In this document: in pieces, positions 7,888 through 16,729 of the stretch | Position numbering within the stretch: position 1 is the stretch's first letter | Layout of the letters: every line of letters starts with the position of its first letter | Assembly: GCA_030623035.1 (NCBI GenBank) | Contig: JAUXFK010000014.1 | Location: 1-21,744, forward strand | DNA from: Deltaproteobacteria bacterium | Lineage (GTDB): Bacteria; Desulfobacterota; UBA8473 | Length of the DNA stretch: 21,744 nt | Direction: 5' to 3' | Translations under genes and position numbers: made by a program | The notes under the pieces: generated by a model | Databases searched by the model: none | Seen by the model: only the letters and a program-made list of their open reading frames with translations | What the model was told of the DNA's origin: nothing

Positions 7888-9039
7888 GTGGACAGTCCTT
7901 CAAAGAAAATTCTCATAGTTGCAGGAGAAGCATCAGCAGACCTGCATGGTTCTAATTTGATTAAATCCATAAAGGAGATAAATCCCAATATACAGTTCTA
8001 TGGCATTGGTGGAGAAAAGATAAGGGCAATGGGTGCTGATATACTATATGATTCTTCTGACATGGCAGTCGTTGGGATTACAGAGGTATTTTCAAAGTTA
8101 AAGACGATAATAAAGGCGCTTCGAGGGCTAAAAAAATCACTGGATTTATACCGTCCGGACCTGGCAATTTTGATTGATTATCCTGACTTTAATCTCTATC
8201 TTGCAAAGTTTGCCAGAAAGAAGGGTATCCCGGTCCTATACTATATTAGCCCACAAGTATGGGCATGGAGAAGTGGTAGAACAAAAAAGATCGCTCGATT
8301 GGTCGATAAGATGCTGGTTATTCTTCCTTTTGAGCGTAGCTTTTATGAAAAAGAGAAGATAGATGTTGAATTTGTCGGACATCCTCTGGTCGATATTGTA
8401 AATCCAAAATTTTCGAAAGATGAAGCAATACAGAGGTTTAACCTTGAAAAAGATAAGCTGACCATTGGGTTGCTTCCGGGCAGTAGAAAAAGCGAGGTGA
8501 AACGCTTATTACCAGTGATGTTAAAAGCCATGAAATTATTGGATAATAGACTGAAGAATCCACAGTTTGTATTGCCGGTTGCATCTACCATGAGCAAAAC
8601 TGAAATAAAAAAAATCATAGATAAAACATATAAGAACGCAAACATCAATATTATTACTGATAATACGTATGATTTGATAAATATATCCAATGTAGTAATA
8701 GTGGCATCAGGAACAGCCACTTTAGAGGCAGCCATAATGAATTCTCCCATGGTTATTCTCTATAAGGTTTCTTCTTTAACATACTTTATCGGGAAGTTCT
8801 TGGTTAAAGTAAAGGATATTGGGCTTGTAAACCTGGTAGCAGGCAGAAGAATAGTCTCTGAATTAATTCAAAACGATGTTACTCCGGAAAGGATCGCCAA
8901 TGAAGTTATAAGTATCCTGGAAAATGAAGAGGTGTGTCATAAGATGAAAAACGAGTTGTCATCGGTAAAAGGAGAGCTGGGAACCCCTGGTGCCTCTTTC
9001 AGGGTTGCTAAAATAGCTACAGATATGTTGTTATCGTAA
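7888..9039 (+). CDS. lpxB: Lipid A disaccharide synthase LpxB
   Basis: Condenses UDP-2,3-diacylglucosamine with lipid X into the lipid A disaccharide at the inner face of the cytoplasmic membrane (GT19 family). Diagnostic motifs are ILIVAGEASADLHG at the N-terminus, FYGIGGEKIRAMGAD, MAVVGITEV, YYISPQVWAWRSGR, FVGHPLVD, GLLPGSRKSEV and the late SGTATLEAA loop. Length 383 is normal. The start is GTG, with GGTGA (7879-7883) 4 nt upstream; the N-terminal sequence begins exactly where family members do. The gene follows the oxidoreductase after 86 bases that contain only a weak 8-bp stem (7811-7818 with 7831-7838) and no T-run. Confidence 0.97.
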   Translation: MDSPSKKILIVAGEASADLHGSNLIKSIKEINPNIQFYGIGGEKIRAMGADILYDSSDMAVVGITEVFSKLKTIIKALRGLKKSLDLYRPDLAILIDYPDFNLYLAKFARKKGIPVLYYISPQVWAWRSGRTKKIARLVDKMLVILPFERSFYEKEKIDVEFVGHPLVDIVNPKFSKDEAIQRFNLEKDKLTIGLLPGSRKSEVKRLLPVMLKAMKLLDNRLKNPQFVLPVASTMSKTEIKKIIDKTYKNANINIITDNTYDLINISNVVIVASGTATLEAAIMNSPMVILYKVSSLTYFIGKFLVKVKDIGLVNLVAGRRIVSELIQNDVTPERIANEVISILENEEVCHKMKNELSSVKGELGTPGASFRVAKIATDMLLS

Positions 9040-9178
9040 TCTAATCAGTGTCCACCCGGTTTTCCCTTCCTTATCAGAGTCGATTGCTTTGAATTTCAAA
9101 AGAAGGCAATAATAGAAATAAGGAGAGACGAATTTAAACCGGATATCGTCTTGTATTGGAAAATAGTCGATTTTTGTT

Positions 9179-10351
9179 ATGAAAAAAACAATCACTCTCT
9201 ATGTATTTAAAGAGATAATAGGGCCTTTTTCTGTTGGGCTTTTGATCTTTACTTTTATCTTTTTGACAAACAGTATCTTAAGATTAACTGAATTGGTGGT
9301 CAATAAAGGCGTAAGGCTTATTGACATCTTAAAACTTATTCTTTTTGTAATGCCATCCTTTCTTGTGTTCGCCATTCCGATGGCATTATTAATGGCTGCC
9401 CTAACGGCTTTTGGAAGGCTCTCTTCAGATAACGAGATTACAGCAATGAAGGCATCAGGAATAAGCCTTTATGAATTGGTCACTCCGATAATGATTCTAT
9501 CTATTATCTGTTATTTATTAACGTCTATTATGTCAATTTATGCAGAGCCCTACGGAAACCACGCATATAAAAAATCAATCTACAATATTGCCAAGACCAA
9601 AGCAAACATCGGGATAAAAGAGAGAATATTCAATAACGATTTTGAGGGACTGGTCTTATATGTTAATGAAATAGCTGTAAAAGGTAAGAAACTAAAAGGG
9701 ATTTTAGTCTCTGAGAGGAGAAAAATGGAGGAAGTGCAGACTATCGTTGCCAAAGAGGGTTATATAATCTCTGATCCTAAATCTCTCAACATTGCCTTGA
9801 GGTTGATTGATGGGAGTATTCATAGAGTCGGCAAAGAGTTAAACACTTATCAGAGGATTGCTTTTAGTAGCTATGATATAAGTTTGAGTTTAGGAACAAT
9901 CATCAAAGAGAAGGGGGGATTCACCAAGAGATACAAGGAGATGTCAATCGATGAATTGCAAAGAAAGATAAAAAATCTAAAAGAAAAAAAGAAGAAATAT
10001 TTCCATCCTCTTCGAATTTTATACGAAAAGTTTTCTTTTCCTTTTGCCTGTTTGGTATTTGGGCTACTGGCGGTTCCTTTGGGCATACAATCAAAACCAT
10101 CAGGTAAATTCCTGGGTTTCATTGTGAGTTTAGGGGTAATCCTGACATATTATGTATTACTCACAGGAGGAGAGATTATGGCTAAGAACGGAAAGATGCC
10201 CCTCTTTATTGCCGTATGGGCTCCAAACTTTTTATTTGGGATACTGGGGCTATACATGTTATACAAAACAGCAAATGAACTACCTGTAAAATTAGTACTA
10301 TGGATAAAAGGTCTACGATCTCGAGGTGAAGTGAAAAATGGAAACCTATAA
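9179..10351 (+). CDS. lptF: LPS export ABC transporter permease LptF
   Basis: YjgP/YjgQ-family membrane subunit of the LptB2FG transporter, which extracts LPS from the inner membrane and pushes it along the LptC-A-D bridge. The 390 residues show three N-terminal membrane helices (about 12-35, 50-80 and 100-122), a periplasmic beta-jellyroll (about 130-265) and three C-terminal helices (about 285-370). The N-terminal run with LTELVVNKGVRL and PMALLMAALTAFGRLSSDNE is more LptF- than LptG-like. An in-frame stop at 9164-9166 fixes the start near this ATG, which has no Shine-Dalgarno sequence. An AGGAGAG-like site lies about 52 nt upstream. The gene overlaps msbA by 14 bases. lptG is not in the window. 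Confidence 0.92.
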   Translation: MKKTITLYVFKEIIGPFSVGLLIFTFIFLTNSILRLTELVVNKGVRLIDILKLILFVMPSFLVFAIPMALLMAALTAFGRLSSDNEITAMKASGISLYELVTPIMILSIICYLLTSIMSIYAEPYGNHAYKKSIYNIAKTKANIGIKERIFNNDFEGLVLYVNEIAVKGKKLKGILVSERRKMEEVQTIVAKEGYIISDPKSLNIALRLIDGSIHRVGKELNTYQRIAFSSYDISLSLGTIIKEKGGFTKRYKEMSIDELQRKIKNLKEKKKKYFHPLRILYEKFSFPFACLVFGLLAVPLGIQSKPSGKFLGFIVSLGVILTYYVLLTGGEIMAKNGKMPLFIAVWAPNFLFGILGLYMLYKTANELPVKLVLWIKGLRSRGEVKNGNL

Positions 10352-12182
10352 GCGTTTACTCCAATTCGTAAGGCCCTACTGGTTTCGGCTTTTTGCTGCC
10401 ATGATTTGCATGGTATTCGTTTCCATATTTACGAGTGCAGTTCCTTTTATAGTTAAGCCTGCATTGGATGAGCTTTTCTTTAAGAAAAATATACCTCCTC
10501 CTGTTTTGTTCCCATTAACTATTGATGAAGTATCAATGCTCCATTTAATCCCCCTGGCGATTATCTTGATTTTTTTATTTAGAGGTGCATTCGATTATGG
10601 ACAATACTATTTAATGGGTTATGTGGGTCAGAAGGTCGTTACGGATATCAGAAATAGACTATATTGCCACATACAGACCTTTTCCCTCTCTTACTTGACG
10701 AAGACATCCACAGGGGTCTTGACGTCCAGAATCACGAATGATGTTAACCTGATGCAAGGAGCTGTATCGAACGCGGTTACCAGCGTCATGAAGGATTCCT
10801 TTACGCTCATCGGTTTGACTGGTGTGTGTTTCTATAGGGATTGGAAACTGGCATGCTTTGCTTTTCTGGTATTCCCTTTTGCGGTCATACCTATTGTAAA
10901 ATTCGGCAGAAGACTTCGAAAGGTTAGTACTCGAAAGCAGAATATTATGGGAGGCCTGACATCACTTTTACATGAAACCATATCCGGAAACAGAATCGTT
11001 AAGGCCTTTGGTATGGAAGAGTACGAGAATAAAAGGTTTCACGATGAAAATGAACGACTGTTTCGCGCGATCATGAAGAGTTATCAAATTCGTGCGATGT
11101 CATCTCCGGTGATGGAATTAATAGGAGGATTGGGAGCTGCTTTGGTTATTTTTTATGGTGGATACGCTGTTATGAAAGGATACTCAACCCCGGGCAACTT
11201 TTTTTCCTTCTTAACGGGTATTATTATGTTATATGAGCCGGTGAAGAGGCTTAGCAGAATAAATAACATTGTCCAGGAAGGTATGGCTGCTGCCATTAGA
11301 ACTTTTGATGTCCTTGATACTGAGCCTGAGATTAGAAATAAAAAAGACGCAAAACCCCTTTCTCCAATTTCAAAAGGCATAGAATTTAAAAACGTTTTAT
11401 TTAAGTACGATGATGAATTGGTATTAAAAAACATGAACCTAAAGGTAAATATCGGTGAGGCGATTGCCCTTGTGGGTATGAGTGGTGCAGGAAAGACAAC
11501 AATAGTAAATCTCATCCCTCGTTTCTATGATATTTCGGATGGGGCGATATTAATAGACGGTACGGATATCAGAGATGTTACTATTGAGTCTCTCCGTTCA
11601 CAAATTGCTATTGTATCCCAGCAAACGATTCTATTCAACGATACAATAAGAAACAATATTGCCTATGGAGATATCGACAGGTCTGAGGAGGATCTGTTCA
11701 GGGCTTCTAAGGCTGCCAATGCGTATGGTTTTATTATGGCAATGCCTCAGGGTTTTGATACTGTAATTGGAGAACAGGGAGTGAAGATTTCCGGTGGACA
11801 GAGACAGAGAGTATCCATAGCGAGAGCGATATTGAAAAATGCACCTATCTTGATACTGGATGAGGCAACCTCCTCTATAGATACGGAATCAGAGATTGAA
11901 GTCCAAAAAGCATTGGAAAATCTCATGAAGGATCGAACCACTTTCATTATTGCCCATCGGCTTTCTACGGTTCGAAATGCAGACAGGATCCTGGTTATTG
12001 AAGATGGAGAAATCGTGGAACAGGGCCCCCATGAAGAGCTTTTTAAAAAGAACGGAGAGTATACGAGAATTTGCGAATTGCAGTTTGGAGACACTGAAGC
12101 AATTATACAAAACAACGCATCCGAATCCAACTCGAATAACAAGTTAATAGAGACTGTTACGAAAAAACTTGCAACTGATTGA
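10338..12182 (+). CDS. msbA: Lipid A export ATP-binding/permease protein MsbA
   Basis: Homodimeric ABC exporter that flips lipid A-core across the inner membrane. The N-terminal half (about residues 1-320) has six membrane helices. The C-terminal half is a complete nucleotide-binding domain: Walker A GMSGAGKT (380-387), ABC signature SGGQ (485-488), Walker B ILILDE with D508 and E509, and the switch His H540 in IIAHRLST. Length 614 is slightly above E. coli MsbA (582), partly from a longer extracytoplasmic loop near residues 50-65 and an Asn-rich C-terminal tail. The ATG lies inside the end of lptF, with GAGGTGA about 9 nt upstream. The position among lpxB, lptF, waaA and lpxK supports MsbA rather than a generic multidrug exporter. 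Confidence 0.93.
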   Translation: METYKRLLQFVRPYWFRLFAAMICMVFVSIFTSAVPFIVKPALDELFFKKNIPPPVLFPLTIDEVSMLHLIPLAIILIFLFRGAFDYGQYYLMGYVGQKVVTDIRNRLYCHIQTFSLSYLTKTSTGVLTSRITNDVNLMQGAVSNAVTSVMKDSFTLIGLTGVCFYRDWKLACFAFLVFPFAVIPIVKFGRRLRKVSTRKQNIMGGLTSLLHETISGNRIVKAFGMEEYENKRFHDENERLFRAIMKSYQIRAMSSPVMELIGGLGAALVIFYGGYAVMKGYSTPGNFFSFLTGIIMLYEPVKRLSRINNIVQEGMAAAIRTFDVLDTEPEIRNKKDAKPLSPISKGIEFKNVLFKYDDELVLKNMNLKVNIGEAIALVGMSGAGKTTIVNLIPRFYDISDGAILIDGTDIRDVTIESLRSQIAIVSQQTILFNDTIRNNIAYGDIDRSEEDLFRASKAANAYGFIMAMPQGFDTVIGEQGVKISGGQRQRVSIARAILKNAPILILDEATSSIDTESEIEVQKALENLMKDRTTFIIAHRLSTVRNADRILVIEDGEIVEQGPHEELFKKNGEYTRICELQFGDTEAIIQNNASESNSNNKLIETVTKKLATD

Positions 12183-12533
12183 TAAGTAAGGATAAACGTA
12201 CTATTTTTTGATCGACCTAATAACAGTCCGAATCCAGATGATTTGACTCTAAATATCTGCTATATTCTGCTCCGAAAGAAATGGAATATATGAATAAGGA
12301 CACAAAACAACGGTTCGATGTAGACCCCAAAAAGCTAGTGTTTTGTCATCTATGTAATGTCGCAAAGATGACCGTCATTCCCGCGGAAGCGGGAATCCAT
12401 AAGATTGTGCGTCAGCTATGGATTCCCGCCTTCGCAGGAATGACATTGGTGGTGTTTTACTTTCTTTCACATCAAACACTTGATACATGACACGACACTA
12501 GATTTTCAGGTTTTTTTCGGAACAGTCTCTAAT
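12183..12533. other. Non-coding gap between msbA and the DUF374 gene
   Basis: This 351-base stretch contains the hairpin repeat at 12374-12444 and no gene I can support. The open frame from 12281 to 12490 reads through both arms of the repeat and looks spurious. TTGACT at 12243 followed by TATATT at 12261 has a spacer of only 12 nt, so I do not call a promoter. Confidence 0.6.
12374..12444. repeat. Dispersed hairpin repeat of the GTCATTCCCGC...GCGGGAAT type
   Basis: Arms 12374-12402 and 12416-12444 (29 nt each) are reverse complements with 4 mismatches around a 13-nt loop. The core ATTCCCGC...GCGGGAAT is the widely dispersed miniature inverted repeat seen in many proteobacterial genomes (for example the Neisseria dRS3/NEMIS-type core). 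When translated it gives the familiar artefact peptide VIPAEAGIH...WIPAFAGMT. It is GC-richer than its surroundings, which supports a mobile or dispersed origin. In RNA it would form a strong stem between msbA and the downstream genes. No clear target duplication is visible. Confidence 0.85.
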
Positions 12534-13241
12534 ATGAAAGTTAAAAAGATTAAAAGGAAGATCGAAAAAAGAATAAAAGTCATTATCGCACCTTTGCTTA
12601 TAAGTTCAATCATTCGATTCATATCCTTGACTTTGAGGATAACGGAACATGACCCGGAAAATGTTAGACAGCTTTGGGAAAAAGGCAGGAGCGTAATCGT
12701 CGTGTTTTGGCATGGAAGGTTGCTTATGGTTCCAATGTTGTTCAAACGCTACAAGGAAAGGAAAGTATATGGACTTACGAGCCACCACAATGATGGAGAG
12801 ATAATTGCCAGATCCGGTCAACTTTTAGGGTACGAGGCAATTCGGGGGTCAACTGGAAAAGGAGGGCTTTCTGCTTTACGAAAGATGATTCGAGTATTAA
12901 AGAGCGGCTCTGATTTGACCTTGGCTCCAGATGGACCCAATGGCCCAAGATATAAAGTTCAAAGAGGGGTTATTGACCTGGCAAGGTTGAGCGGCGCTCC
13001 CATACTTCCAATGGCTTTCAGTTCCTCTAAAAAGAAGATATTTAACACCTGGGATGCCTTTTTATTGCCTTTCCCTTTTTCAAAAGGCGTCTTTGTCTGG
13101 GGAGAGCCAGTCTCTATTGATAATAATAATGACAAAGAATACCTGAAAGACAAAAGAAGGATGTTGGAAGAGAGGCTAATTTCCATCACCAATATGGCTG
13201 ACAGTTACTTTAAAAAGGATAGAGATGTATCTGCTCTATAA
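12534..13241 (+). CDS. DUF374 lysophospholipid acyltransferase-like protein, candidate lipid A secondary acyltransferase
   Basis: A 235-residue member of the LPLAT superfamily, DUF374 branch. An N-terminal basic segment and hydrophobic stretch are followed by the catalytic-type motif VVFWHGRLLMVP, then TSHHNDGEI, GYEAIRGSTGKGG, LTLAPDGPNGPRY and APILPMAF, all typical of the family. Its place between msbA and waaA is where many proteobacteria keep a late lipid A acyltransferase, and no LpxL/LpxM homologue is in the window, so acylation of Kdo-lipid A is the likely role. The acyl donor and position are unknown. I chose the ATG at 12534; the frame extends up to a TTG at 12480, but the added residues are unlike the family. 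The last 17 bases overlap waaA. Confidence 0.82.
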   Translation: MKVKKIKRKIEKRIKVIIAPLLISSIIRFISLTLRITEHDPENVRQLWEKGRSVIVVFWHGRLLMVPMLFKRYKERKVYGLTSHHNDGEIIARSGQLLGYEAIRGSTGKGGLSALRKMIRVLKSGSDLTLAPDGPNGPRYKVQRGVIDLARLSGAPILPMAFSSSKKKIFNTWDAFLLPFPFSKGVFVWGEPVSIDNNNDKEYLKDKRRMLEERLISITNMADSYFKKDRDVSAL

Positions 13242-14541
13242 TCTCGTATTGATATTAGGCTCTATATTTGTCTTCCCTTATTATTCCATAAAAATGCTAA
13301 GAACCGGTAAGTATCGTAAGAGCGTTCTTCAAAAGATCGGTTTTATATCAGGGAAATCTATAAATAACCTCGCTGGAGAAAATCCCGTATGGATTCATGC
13401 GGTTTCAGTAGGAGAAGTGCTCTCATCCGTATCGATAATCAAGATGATTAAAGAGCAATACCCCGGTAAAAGAATAATCCTTTCTACTATAACAGAGACA
13501 GGGAATTACACTGCAAAATCCAAACTGAATGGCATAGATGGAATTATTTATTTCCCTTTAGACTATATGTGTGTTGTCAGAAGAGTTATAGATGCCATTC
13601 GTCCTCAGTTATTCATAATCGTTGAGACCGATATCTGGCCGAATTTTTTAAGATATCTAACGAAGCGTAATGTCCCCTCTATCCTCATAAATGGCAGGGT
13701 TTCGCCCAGATCATATCGAAGGTATAAATGGTTTAAAGGTTTTTTTGAGAAAGTATTGCGCCATATCTCTGCCTTCTCCATGCAGTCGAGTGTAGATTCT
13801 GACAGGATAATAGAGATTGGGGCAGATCATTCAAAGGTAAAGACAACAGGAAATCTCAAATTCGAACAAGAGGTCCATCACCTAACTACCTTAGAGAAAG
13901 AAGATATATTTCGCTCTTTGGGATTGAAACCAGGCCGGAAGGTTTTTATAGCGGGCAGTACCCACAAAGGAGAAGAAGAGTTAATACTGGACGTCTTTGA
14001 AGTGATCAAGAGAGAGTTTCCTGATCTGATATTGATTCTGGCACCTCGAAACCCCGAAAGGTTTACAGAAGTTGAAGATTTAGTATCCAAACGGAACCTC
14101 AATTGGGTAAAAAGGACGAAGATTGATGCGGATGTCAATCCGACCTCCCCTGAGCTGGTTATACTGGATACTATAGGAGAACTGTCCAGGATATACAGTA
14201 TTGGACTTCTGGTCTTTGTAGGAGGAAGCCTTGTAAAAATCGGAGGGCATAACCTATTGGAACCGGCAGCACATAAGAAACCCATTCTATTTGGCCCTTA
14301 TGTGCATAACTTTTTAGAAATATCCAAAGTGTTGATAGATAGTGGGGGAGGGATTCAGGTTAAGGATAAAGAGGGGTTTATTTTTCATCTAAGAAGGTTG
14401 CTGGATGATCCATCTCTTTTACAGAAGTTGGGAGAAGCAGCCTATAGTGTCATCGAGAAGAATCAAGGGGCAACTATGAAAAATATGGAGATAATAGATG
14501 CTTTCATAGGCCATAAAAATACTGAGGCCACAAGATTATAA
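13225..14541 (+). CDS. waaA: 3-deoxy-D-manno-octulosonic acid (Kdo) transferase WaaA/KdtA
   Basis: GT30 membrane-associated enzyme that transfers Kdo from CMP-Kdo to lipid IVA. The N-terminal membrane helix (residues about 3-20) is followed by WIHAVSVGEVLSS, whose Glu (E64) matches the catalytic base of characterised WaaA. Then come ILSTITETGN, VETDIWPNFL, GRVSPRSYRRY, TGNLKFEQE, FIAGSTHKGEEE, LAPRNPERF and the C-terminal nucleotide-binding motif FVGGSLVKIGGHNLLEPAA. Length 438 is normal. AAGGA (13215-13219) lies 5 nt before the ATG inside the end of the acyltransferase gene, so the two are probably coupled. Whether one or two Kdo residues are added cannot be read from the sequence. Confidence 0.96.
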   Translation: MYLLYNLVLILGSIFVFPYYSIKMLRTGKYRKSVLQKIGFISGKSINNLAGENPVWIHAVSVGEVLSSVSIIKMIKEQYPGKRIILSTITETGNYTAKSKLNGIDGIIYFPLDYMCVVRRVIDAIRPQLFIIVETDIWPNFLRYLTKRNVPSILINGRVSPRSYRRYKWFKGFFEKVLRHISAFSMQSSVDSDRIIEIGADHSKVKTTGNLKFEQEVHHLTTLEKEDIFRSLGLKPGRKVFIAGSTHKGEEELILDVFEVIKREFPDLILILAPRNPERFTEVEDLVSKRNLNWVKRTKIDADVNPTSPELVILDTIGELSRIYSIGLLVFVGGSLVKIGGHNLLEPAAHKKPILFGPYVHNFLEISKVLIDSGGGIQVKDKEGFIFHLRRLLDDPSLLQKLGEAAYSVIEKNQGATMKNMEIIDAFIGHKNTEATRL

Positions 14542-14544
14542 AAG

Positions 14545-15636
14545 ATGAGCCTAAGAACTTTTTCCGAAAGAATTATTTATGGGAGACATGACAAGAAATA
14601 TATAGAAATACTCCTGTTTCCCTTATTGCTGATTTCTTTACTTTACAAGTGTGGTGTTCAGTTAAGATCTTGGCTATACCAAAGGGGTATCTTCCAGTCA
14701 AAGGAACTTCCCTGTAAGGTCATAAGCGTTGGGAACATCTCTCTGGGTGGATCCGGCAAGACCCCTACAACCCAATATATTGCAAACCTATTAAAAGAGA
14801 ATCACATTAGGGTTGCAGTACTGAGCAGGGGATACAAAAGCAAAGGAAATAACAGGATAAATCTTGTATCAGATGGCAATAGGGTTTTATTGACTCCAAA
14901 AGAGGCCGGTGATGAACCCTATATGTTGGCAAAAAGACTAAACGGCGTTCCAGTATTGACCTCGAAGGATCGGTATCATTTGGGGAAATATGCAATCGAG
15001 CATTTTAAGAGCAGGGCATTGATCTTAGATGATGGTTTTCAACATATAGGGCTTAAAAGGGACCTGGATATCCTTTTGATAGGCTCAAATACAATAAATG
15101 GACGTAATTATCTTTTTCCAAGAGGGATACTTAGAGAACCAATAAAAAGCGTAAAACGAGCGGATCTCTATCTCATTACAAAGGTAAAAGACCGGGATGA
15201 GTATGAGAAACTGAGTCGAATAACAAGAGATATGAAAGAAGACGCGAAAGTCTTTTATGGTTATTTTAAGGCTGAAGGCTTAATAGACTCCTGTGGAGGA
15301 AAGAAGGGCTTAGATTACTTAAACGGCAAAAGGGTTTTGGCTTTTTCCGGGATTGCGAATCCGCAATACTTCACCGCGTTATTGAAAGAGCAGGGAGCAA
15401 TTGTAGTTAAGGAATTGATTTTCCCAGACCATCATTGGTATTCATCAAATGATTATAAGAAAATAGAGCGAACCTCTAAAGAAGTGGATTTTAGTGTAAC
15501 AACTGAGAAGGATATTATGAAGATGGACAGCTCATTTTTTCATAAGGTTAAGGCTTTTGCACTCACTATAGGGTTATGTATAGACAGAGAGGAAGATTTT
15601 AAAGCGTTTTTATTGAGTAGAGTACTTGAGCAATAA
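14545..15636 (+). CDS. lpxK: Tetraacyldisaccharide 4'-kinase LpxK
   Basis: Phosphorylates the 4'-position of the lipid A disaccharide, giving lipid IVA. The N-terminal hydrophobic helix (about residues 24-42) anchors it at the membrane. The P-loop GGSGKT is at 68-73, within VGNISLGGSGKTPTT, and the family signature DDGFQH is at 162-167. Further LpxK motifs are VLSRGYKSKG, LFPRGILREP, FSGIANPQYF and FPDHHWYS. Length 363 is slightly longer than the E. coli enzyme. Only three bases separate it from waaA, and it ends within the possible N-terminus of waaF. Confidence 0.96.
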   Translation: MSLRTFSERIIYGRHDKKYIEILLFPLLLISLLYKCGVQLRSWLYQRGIFQSKELPCKVISVGNISLGGSGKTPTTQYIANLLKENHIRVAVLSRGYKSKGNNRINLVSDGNRVLLTPKEAGDEPYMLAKRLNGVPVLTSKDRYHLGKYAIEHFKSRALILDDGFQHIGLKRDLDILLIGSNTINGRNYLFPRGILREPIKSVKRADLYLITKVKDRDEYEKLSRITRDMKEDAKVFYGYFKAEGLIDSCGGKKGLDYLNGKRVLAFSGIANPQYFTALLKEQGAIVVKELIFPDHHWYSSNDYKKIERTSKEVDFSVTTEKDIMKMDSSFFHKVKAFALTIGLCIDREEDFKAFLLSRVLEQ

Positions 15637-15646
15637 GAAATTCAAT

Positions 15647-16729
15647 ATGAAAGTAAAGAATAAAAGGGAGATAGACTTCAATAAAATAGAGAAAATACTG
15701 ATTCGGTCGACGAATTGGATCGGTGATGTTGTCCTTACTCTACCGGCAATCGCAAGTATAAGAAAGAACTTTCCCCAATCCTATATTGCCATATTGTGTA
15801 AATCCTGGGTGGCCCCATTACTGGACTGTAATACTACAAATATAAATGAGGTTATTCTCTACGACCAGGAAGGGATACACAGTGGAATTAAAGGAAGGCT
15901 GAGATTGGCCGGAGATTTAAGGAGAAAGGAGTTTGATTTAGCGATTCTTTTACAGAACGCTTTTGATGCTGCTCTTATAACTTTTTTGGCAGGGATTCCT
16001 CTAAGGGCAGGTTATAACACCGATGCCAGAGGATTTCTGTTGACAAACAAGGTAATATTAGACAGATCATCGCTGAAGAAACATCAGGTTTTTTATTATC
16101 TGGATCTGTTAAAGGCATTGGGAATGGATGTGATACAAGCGAATCCCAATGTGGAAATTTCTAAAGAAGCTGCCAATGGGGCAGTAGAAATATTGGATTC
16201 TTTCAATATAGAAGATGGTGAATTGTTGATAGGTATTAACCCGGGGGCATATTTCGGGTCTGCAAAAAGATGGCTCCCTGAAAGATATGCTCAATTATCG
16301 GATATGATCTGTGAAGGTTTTGATGCCAGGGTTTTACTTTTTGGCAGTGAAGGAGATAAAGACTCGTTAAATATAATATTTCAAAATGATGAATCAAAAA
16401 TTATAAACCTTATCGGGAAGACATCGCTTTTAGAGGCGATGACTCTGATAAAGAAGTGCAGTCTTTTTATAACAAATGACTCAGGATTAATGCATCTGGC
16501 TGCCTCTATGAGTATCCCTCTAATTGCAATCTTTGGGTCAACCGATCCTGCTGCAACCTCTCCATTGGGCAATACCAGTGTTATTCTTAGAAAGAAAGTG
16601 GATTGCAGCCCCTGTCTGAAGAAAGTATGCCCAACAGATCATCGATGTATGAAGTTGATTGATGTTGACGAAGTATACCAGCATGTAAGGCGAATCCTGA
16701 AAAAAGGGGTCTTATATCATGCAGAATGA
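15647..16729 (+). CDS. waaF: ADP-heptose:LPS heptosyltransferase II (WaaF)
   Basis: GT9 enzyme that adds the second L-glycero-D-manno-heptose to the inner core. The N-terminal strand ILIRSTNWIGDVVLTLPAI is diagnostic of WaaF. The C-terminal half has INPGAYFGSAKRWLPERYA, the nucleotide-binding FITNDSGLMHLAASM and IAIFGSTDPAATSP. Near the end lies a four-cysteine block, CSPCLKKVCPTDHRCM, seen in many non-enteric family members. I chose the ATG at 15647. A TTG at 15626, inside lpxK, would add seven residues, and both starts leave an N-terminal extension before the first strand. The gene overlaps gmhB by 11 bases. Confidence 0.93.
   Translation: MKVKNKREIDFNKIEKILIRSTNWIGDVVLTLPAIASIRKNFPQSYIAILCKSWVAPLLDCNTTNINEVILYDQEGIHSGIKGRLRLAGDLRRKEFDLAILLQNAFDAALITFLAGIPLRAGYNTDARGFLLTNKVILDRSSLKKHQVFYYLDLLKALGMDVIQANPNVEISKEAANGAVEILDSFNIEDGELLIGINPGAYFGSAKRWLPERYAQLSDMICEGFDARVLLFGSEGDKDSLNIIFQNDESKIINLIGKTSLLEAMTLIKKCSLFITNDSGLMHLAASMSIPLIAIFGSTDPAATSPLGNTSVILRKKVDCSPCLKKVCPTDHRCMKLIDVDEVYQHVRRILKKGVLYHAE

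Noticed and set aside
10338..12182. Generic multidrug ABC exporter instead of MsbA
   Set aside because: Its overlap with lptF and position among lpxB, waaA and lpxK make the lipid A flippase role far more likely.
12243..12266. TTGACT and TATATT resembling a sigma-70 promoter
   Set aside because: The spacer is only 12 nt, outside the usual 16-18 nt.
12281..12490. 69-residue open frame with MTVIPAEAGIH...WIPAFAGMT
   Set aside because: It runs through both arms of the ATTCCCGC hairpin repeat; this peptide is a well-known artefact of translating that repeat, and there is no ribosome site or family match.
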